The notes beneath the pieces were generated by a model. That model worked only from the letters and a program-made list of their open reading frames with translations. It had not been told where the DNA came from and searched no databases. From CAYVAP01 sp964343195 (GTDB lineage Bacteria > Bacteroidota > Bacteroidia > J057), in contig CAYFIR010000136.1 of assembly GCA_964343195.1 (NCBI GenBank), positions 1 to 17,673 of the forward strand: a stretch of DNA of 17,673 nucleotides, given 5' to 3'. The position numbers and the translations under genes were made by a program. Each line of letters begins with the position of its first letter. Position 1 is the stretch's first letter. Positions 14,734 through 17,673 of this stretch are shown here, piece by piece.

Positions 14734-16176
14734 ATGCACACACCAAAAGCCATGCTGATATTGGCCCTGCTGCTGTCCATCTGCTTTGCTCAGGAGGTCG
14801 TAATCGTCTCGGAGGTTTATGACTATGATGGCGTCAAGATGGGGCTGCGCGACAAAGCCACCGGGCGCATGTTGACGCCGATCCAATACGAAGATTTGCT
14901 CTATTTCAGGGGAGAGCTCGCGGTGGCCAGGCTAAATGGACGCCTCGGGGTGATCGACAAGCGCGGACGGACGGTGTTGGATCATGTGTTTTATCACATT
15001 CAATTACAGGACAGTGGGGCCATTGCAGCGAAGATGGGCAACCGATGGTTTTTCTTTGACCGAAAGGGACAGCAGATAGGCAGCGAAAGCTATGCTGAAC
15101 TCAGGCCATTTGAGGCTCCCGGAGTCCAAGGTTGGAGTGTCCGAACCTCCGACGGCTTGCGCGGCCTGATCGGCATGGACGGGGAGATCATCATCCCGGC
15201 AGCATTTCTGCGAATCGACCGACTGGATGACGGCTATTTCAGGGTGCTGAAGCCTGGAGTCGCCGGCATCTACCACGCCGATCGCGGCGAGATTCTTCCT
15301 CCCATCTACGATTGGCTCAACTACGTCCCCCGCAGCGAATATGGCTACAGTGAGCGATTCGCCGATCTGTTCTGGGTGCAGCAGGACTCGGTTCACCGGG
15401 GCATCATGGATGCGAATGGCGAGGTGCTTCTTCCTTTCGAATACACGGTGCTGGCCCTTGATCCCGGAGATATATTGCGCTTTTCCAAAGGTGGGCTTTG
15501 GGGGCTGATGTTTTTGGACGGAGAAGAGGTTTTGCCCCCGACTCATGAGCGTATTGAGCCCTTCAATGAGTACGGGCTGGCAATGGTCGAAAATCAGTTC
15601 CCTTCTACCCGCACCCACTCCCCCCGGAAAAAATACGGCCTGATCAACCGACAGGGGGAGGCCCGGACCCCGCTGGATTTGTTTACTGGCATTGGCGAGT
15701 TTGAGCTCGGTCGCGCCATCGTTCGGATCGATTCTACCCCTGAGTTTTGGGACAATCTGGGCATGATCGACACGACCGGAGCCTGGGTGATCCCCCCCGT
15801 ACACGACGCGATGGGGCGCTGGTCCACCATCGACAGCCTTATCTCCGCCAAACTGGATCGAGGTATATGGGGCTACTATAACCATCAGGGGGAGCTGGCC
15901 ATCCCGGCCATTTACACCCGGGCAGAGCCATTTTCCCAGCGCTTTCTCCACCTGGCCATCGTCCAAAAAATCCTTCCTGATGCTTCGGGGCAAGACCAGC
16001 GCAAGTACGGCATGATCGACACCCGTGGCCGTGAGATCATTCCGATCCAGTACGACGAAATCAGGCCCGACTACCAAAGCAGCGATTCGTATCCCTACGA
16101 CATGCTGGCGATTAAGGGAGAAGAAATCGTCCGCTACACGCGGGAGGAGTTGGAGCGGCGGATTGCCACAGAGTGA
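14734..16176 (+). CDS. Secreted WG-repeat protein
   Basis: A 480-residue exported protein. The signal peptide is MHTPKAMLILALLLSICFA, with cleavage before Gln20. This start is chosen because the frame upstream extends 82 codons back into the lpdA terminator without signal-like or conserved sequence. The mature part consists of about eight to nine WG (KWG-type) beta repeats. Signatures are RLGVIDKRGRTVL, RGLIGMDGEIIIP, RGIMDANGEVLLP, LWGLMFLDGEEVLP, KYGLINRQGEA, NLGMIDTTGAWVIPP, IWGYYNHQGELAIP and KYGMIDTRGREIIP, most followed by a proline and a tyrosine-rich linker (IYDWL, QYDEI). WG repeats are common in Bacteroidota cell-envelope proteins; their ligands are generally unknown. No type IX sorting domain is present at the C-terminus, so a periplasmic location is most likely. 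A degenerate heptamer array begins 5 bp after the stop. Confidence 0.88.
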   Translation: MHTPKAMLILALLLSICFAQEVVIVSEVYDYDGVKMGLRDKATGRMLTPIQYEDLLYFRGELAVARLNGRLGVIDKRGRTVLDHVFYHIQLQDSGAIAAKMGNRWFFFDRKGQQIGSESYAELRPFEAPGVQGWSVRTSDGLRGLIGMDGEIIIPAAFLRIDRLDDGYFRVLKPGVAGIYHADRGEILPPIYDWLNYVPRSEYGYSERFADLFWVQQDSVHRGIMDANGEVLLPFEYTVLALDPGDILRFSKGGLWGLMFLDGEEVLPPTHERIEPFNEYGLAMVENQFPSTRTHSPRKKYGLINRQGEARTPLDLFTGIGEFELGRAIVRIDSTPEFWDNLGMIDTTGAWVIPPVHDAMGRWSTIDSLISAKLDRGIWGYYNHQGELAIPAIYTRAEPFSQRFLHLAIVQKILPDASGQDQRKYGMIDTRGREIIPIQYDEIRPDYQSSDSYPYDMLAIKGEEIVRYTREELERRIATE

Positions 16177-16181
16177 GGAAA

Positions 16182-16216
16182 TAATTCGAAATTCGCCATT
16201 TGCAATTCGTAATTGA
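16182..16216. repeat. Degenerate heptamer repeat related to TAATTCG
   Basis: Read in 7-bp register the stretch is TAATTCG, AAATTCG, CCATTTG, CAATTCG, TAATTGA. It is a decayed version of the arrays at 1-49 and 11469-11503. It starts 5 bp after the WG-repeat gene stop, the same distance seen after radA. The 124 bp from here to the palindrome array hold nothing I recognise. Confidence 0.75.
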
Positions 16217-16340
16217 AAGTGCTGCTGGATAGCAACTTATACGAATTATAAATGATCAATCCCTTAACTCCGCAGGCACTAGTCGGCTATGGGAGGTCAT
16301 ACCTGTGTGGCCATCACCAGGCAAGACAAGCGACTCCAGA

Positions 16341-16658
16341 GCGAATTTATTCCCCGGCTAGAGGAAGCGGTTGAGCGAGGACTCCGATCCTCGATCTCTG
16401 GTAGTCTTCGGGTCTCCGCACCCGACGCGTCATCGAATCCCCCGACATTTCGCCAGGCGAAATGCCACCCCCCTTTTGCTAAGGGGGGAATGGGTTTTGG
16501 GGCGGCCTGGGGCCGCAGCAGCAACTTTCCCCCCTTCGGCGCGCAGCAGAGAAGGGGGTAGTTTTCGCCTGTGGCGAAAAGCGGTGGGATCTGAGGACAC
16601 CCCCTTGCTGCGGGTTAAAACCGCGCAGCAAGTAAGAAGGCTGTCTTTTACTAGCCGG
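16341..16658. repeat. Palindrome array unit 1
   Basis: Hairpins in order: CGGGT/ACCCG (16409-16424), CATTTCGCC/GGCGAAATG (16446-16464), CCCCCCTT/AAGGGGGG (16468-16488), GCGGCC/GGCCGC (16502-16516), a long AACT...CCCCCCTTC/GAAGGGGG...AGTT stem (16523-16563), TTTTCGCC/GGCGAAAA (16562-16580) and CTTGCTGCG/CGCAGCAAG (16604-16632). The GAGCGAGG arm at 16373-16380 carries one mismatch against the palindromic GATCGAGG of units 2 and 4. The left arm of the boundary hairpin (CTAGCCGGG) is missing at this end. Confidence 0.9.
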
Positions 16659-16977
16659 GCGAATTTATTCCCCGGCTAGAGGAAGAGGTTGATCGAGGAC
16701 ACCGATCCTCGATCCTGCTAGTCTTCAGGTCTCCGCACCCGACGCGTCATCGAATCCCCCCAACATTTCGCCGGGCGAAATGCCACCCCCCTTTTGCAAA
16801 GGGGGGAATGAGTTTTGGGGCGGCCTGGGGCCGCAGCAGCAGCTTTCCCCCCTTCGGCGCGCAGCAGAGAAGGGGGGTGGTTTTCGCCTGTGGCGAAAAG
16901 CGGGGGGATCTGAGGACACCCCCTTGCTGCGGGTTAAAACCGCGCAGCAAGTAAGAGGGCTGCCTTTTCCTAGCCGG
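16659..16977. repeat. Palindrome array unit 2
   Basis: The boundary hairpin CTAGCCGGG/CCCGGCTAG spans 16651-16679. GATCGAGG/CCTCGATC (16691-16714) is perfect here. This is the most divergent unit in its right two thirds: TTTTGCAAAG in place of TTTTGCTAAG, AGCTTTCC in place of AACTTTCC, and GGGGGGTGG in place of GGGGGTAG. Confidence 0.9.
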
Positions 16978-17296
16978 GCGAATTTATTCCCCGGCTAGAG
17001 GAAGCGGTTGATCGAGGACTCCGAACGTCGATCTCGTCTAGTCTTCGGGTCTCCGCACCCGCCATGTCATCGAATCCCCCCGTCATTTCGCCGGGCGAAA
17101 TGCCACCCCCCTTTTGCTAAGGGGGGAATGGGTTTTGGGGCGGCCTGGGGCCGCAGCAGCAACTTTCCCCCCTTCGGCGCGCAGCAGAGAAGGGGGTAGT
17201 TTTCGCCTGTGGCGAAAAGCGGTGGGATCTGAGGACACCCCCTTGCTGCGGGTTAAAACCGCGCAGCAAGTAAGAGGGCTGCCTTTTACTAGCCGG
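16978..17296. repeat. Palindrome array unit 3
   Basis: Nearly identical to unit 1 from about 17090 to the unit end. Its GATCGAGG hairpin is damaged (GAACGTCGATC instead of GATCCTCGATC), and the junction after CGGGTCTCCGCACCCG reads CCATGTCATC. Confidence 0.9.
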
Positions 17297-17389
17297 GCGA
17301 ATTTATTCCCCGGCTAGAGGAAACGGTTGATCGAGGACTCCGATCCTCGATCCTGCGAGTATTCGGGTCTCCGCACCCGCAATGTCATC
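17297..17389. repeat. Palindrome array unit 4, partial
   Basis: Contains the right arm of the boundary hairpin, a perfect GATCGAGG/CCTCGATC hairpin and CGGGT/ACCCG. Similarity to the other units stops after ATGTCATC at about 17389. The stop codon of the adjacent minus-strand gene follows 4 bp later. Confidence 0.9.
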
Positions 17390-17393
17390 AGGT

Positions 17394-17654
17394 TTACACC
17401 GACATCATGCTCGCCTTGATCTGCTCTAGCTTTTCGGGGGAGTAGAGGTGCCCGTGCATCCGTTCAAAAACGGCAACGGCCAATTCCCGCTCATTTATGT
17501 GAGGGTGATCGCGCAGGATGCTGGCTTCCATCGTCTTACGGCCATCGTCGCACATCCTGATGCCGAGCAAAAAACGCTCGGCAGGACTCATGGCCTGGAT
17601 GACTTCCATCTGTTTCCTGTAGGCCCAACTGTGGGTGTCGCGGGGGATGCTCAT
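17394..17654 (-). CDS. Small helical protein of unknown function
   Basis: An 86-residue hydrophilic, probably all-helical protein with no signal peptide or membrane segment. The centre reads MSPAERFLLGIRMCDDGRK, then ILRDHPHINERELAVAVFERMHG and SPEKLEQIKASM. The pattern of an AERF-type helix, an x-P-x-x-x-E-x-E-L turn and a short C-terminal helix recalls small uncharacterised proteins often encoded next to a nucleotidyltransferase-like gene; that is a memory of general pattern, not a match I can verify. The translation start is at 17654, and any upstream partner would lie beyond the window edge. The stop is almost touching the palindrome array, so the transcript 3' end would run into the hairpins. 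Confidence 0.65.
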   Translation of the reverse strand: MSIPRDTHSWAYRKQMEVIQAMSPAERFLLGIRMCDDGRKTMEASILRDHPHINERELAVAVFERMHGHLYSPEKLEQIKASMMSV

Positions 17655-17673
17655 AGCAATCCGAAGGTACGGA

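Larger units (their letters stand above)
16341..17389. repeat. Tandem array of 318-319 bp units made of consecutive hairpins
   Basis: Three full units begin at 16341, 16659 and 16978 (lengths 318, 319, 319). A partial fourth begins at 17297 and ends about 17389. Units are nearly identical along their length. Each is a chain of GC-rich palindromes rather than a coding repeat, and a 319-bp period would rotate the reading frame from unit to unit. The left edge begins inside the loop of one hairpin; the right edge ends 4 bp before the stop of the minus-strand gene at 17394. The organisation resembles clustered REP-type palindromes. No transposase is visible within the window. Confidence 0.95.

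Noticed and set aside
15004..16077. A 357-codon minus-strand open frame opposite the WG-repeat gene
   Set aside because: The sense strand shows regular WG repeats and a signal peptide; the antisense frame has neither.
16289..17317. Several short open frames on both strands across the palindrome array (for example ones translating to proline/glycine-rich peptides)
   Set aside because: They recur with each repeat unit and come from GC-rich hairpins. The 319-bp period is not a multiple of three and there is no codon-like constraint.
16341..17389. CRISPR array or integron attC array
   Set aside because: Units are 318-319 bp with no unique spacers, so not CRISPR. I see no attC-type core sites (RYYYAAC/GTTRRRY) or integrase.

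Overview
The window looks like chromosomal DNA from a Bacteroidota bacterium, most plausibly of the Saprospiria/Cytophagia type. Three things suggest this. A 1446-residue secreted PKD-repeat protein ends in a gliding-motility/type B type IX secretion C-terminal domain. Several intergenic regions carry candidate Bacteroidota promoters (TTTG at -33, TAnnTTTG at -7). Clear Shine-Dalgarno sequences are largely absent. The assignment is inference from gene families only.

Layout. 1-155: noncoding, with a 7-bp tandem repeat (TAGTTCG) and an 8-bp repeat. 156-692 (+): NadR-type nucleotide/nicotinamide riboside kinase-like ATPase. 731-1669 (-): OxyR with both redox cysteines. It diverges from a single-cysteine Prx6-type peroxiredoxin at 1808-2467 (+), forming a peroxide sensor/effector pair. 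After a strong terminator comes a large exported PKD protein (3059-7399 +), also followed by a strong terminator. 7652-9967 (+) is the most unusual gene: a fused ethanolamine ammonia-lyase (EutB and EutC in one chain) preceded by a twin-arginine signal and a lipobox cysteine. This suggests that an adenosylcobalamin enzyme is exported and membrane anchored. Next come radA (10082-11464 +), two minus-strand genes (DUF1697, 11568-12107; a membrane-anchored unknown, 12160-12759), lpdA (12935-14350 +) and a secreted WG-repeat protein (14734-16176 +).

The right end (16341-17389) is a tandem array of three full 318-319 bp units plus part of a fourth. Almost the whole unit is made of successive GC-rich hairpins. 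The array stops 4 bp before the stop codon of a small minus-strand gene (17394-17654). Two other heptamer arrays (11469-11503 and a decayed one at 16182-16216) are related to the one at position 1 and lie directly after stop codons.

Functional links are limited. OxyR and the peroxiredoxin form a clear module. The remaining genes look like independent transcription units with their own terminators. No rRNA, tRNA, transposase or CRISPR array was seen. No eut microcompartment, eutA reactivase or Tat genes are present to explain how the EutBC fusion is served.
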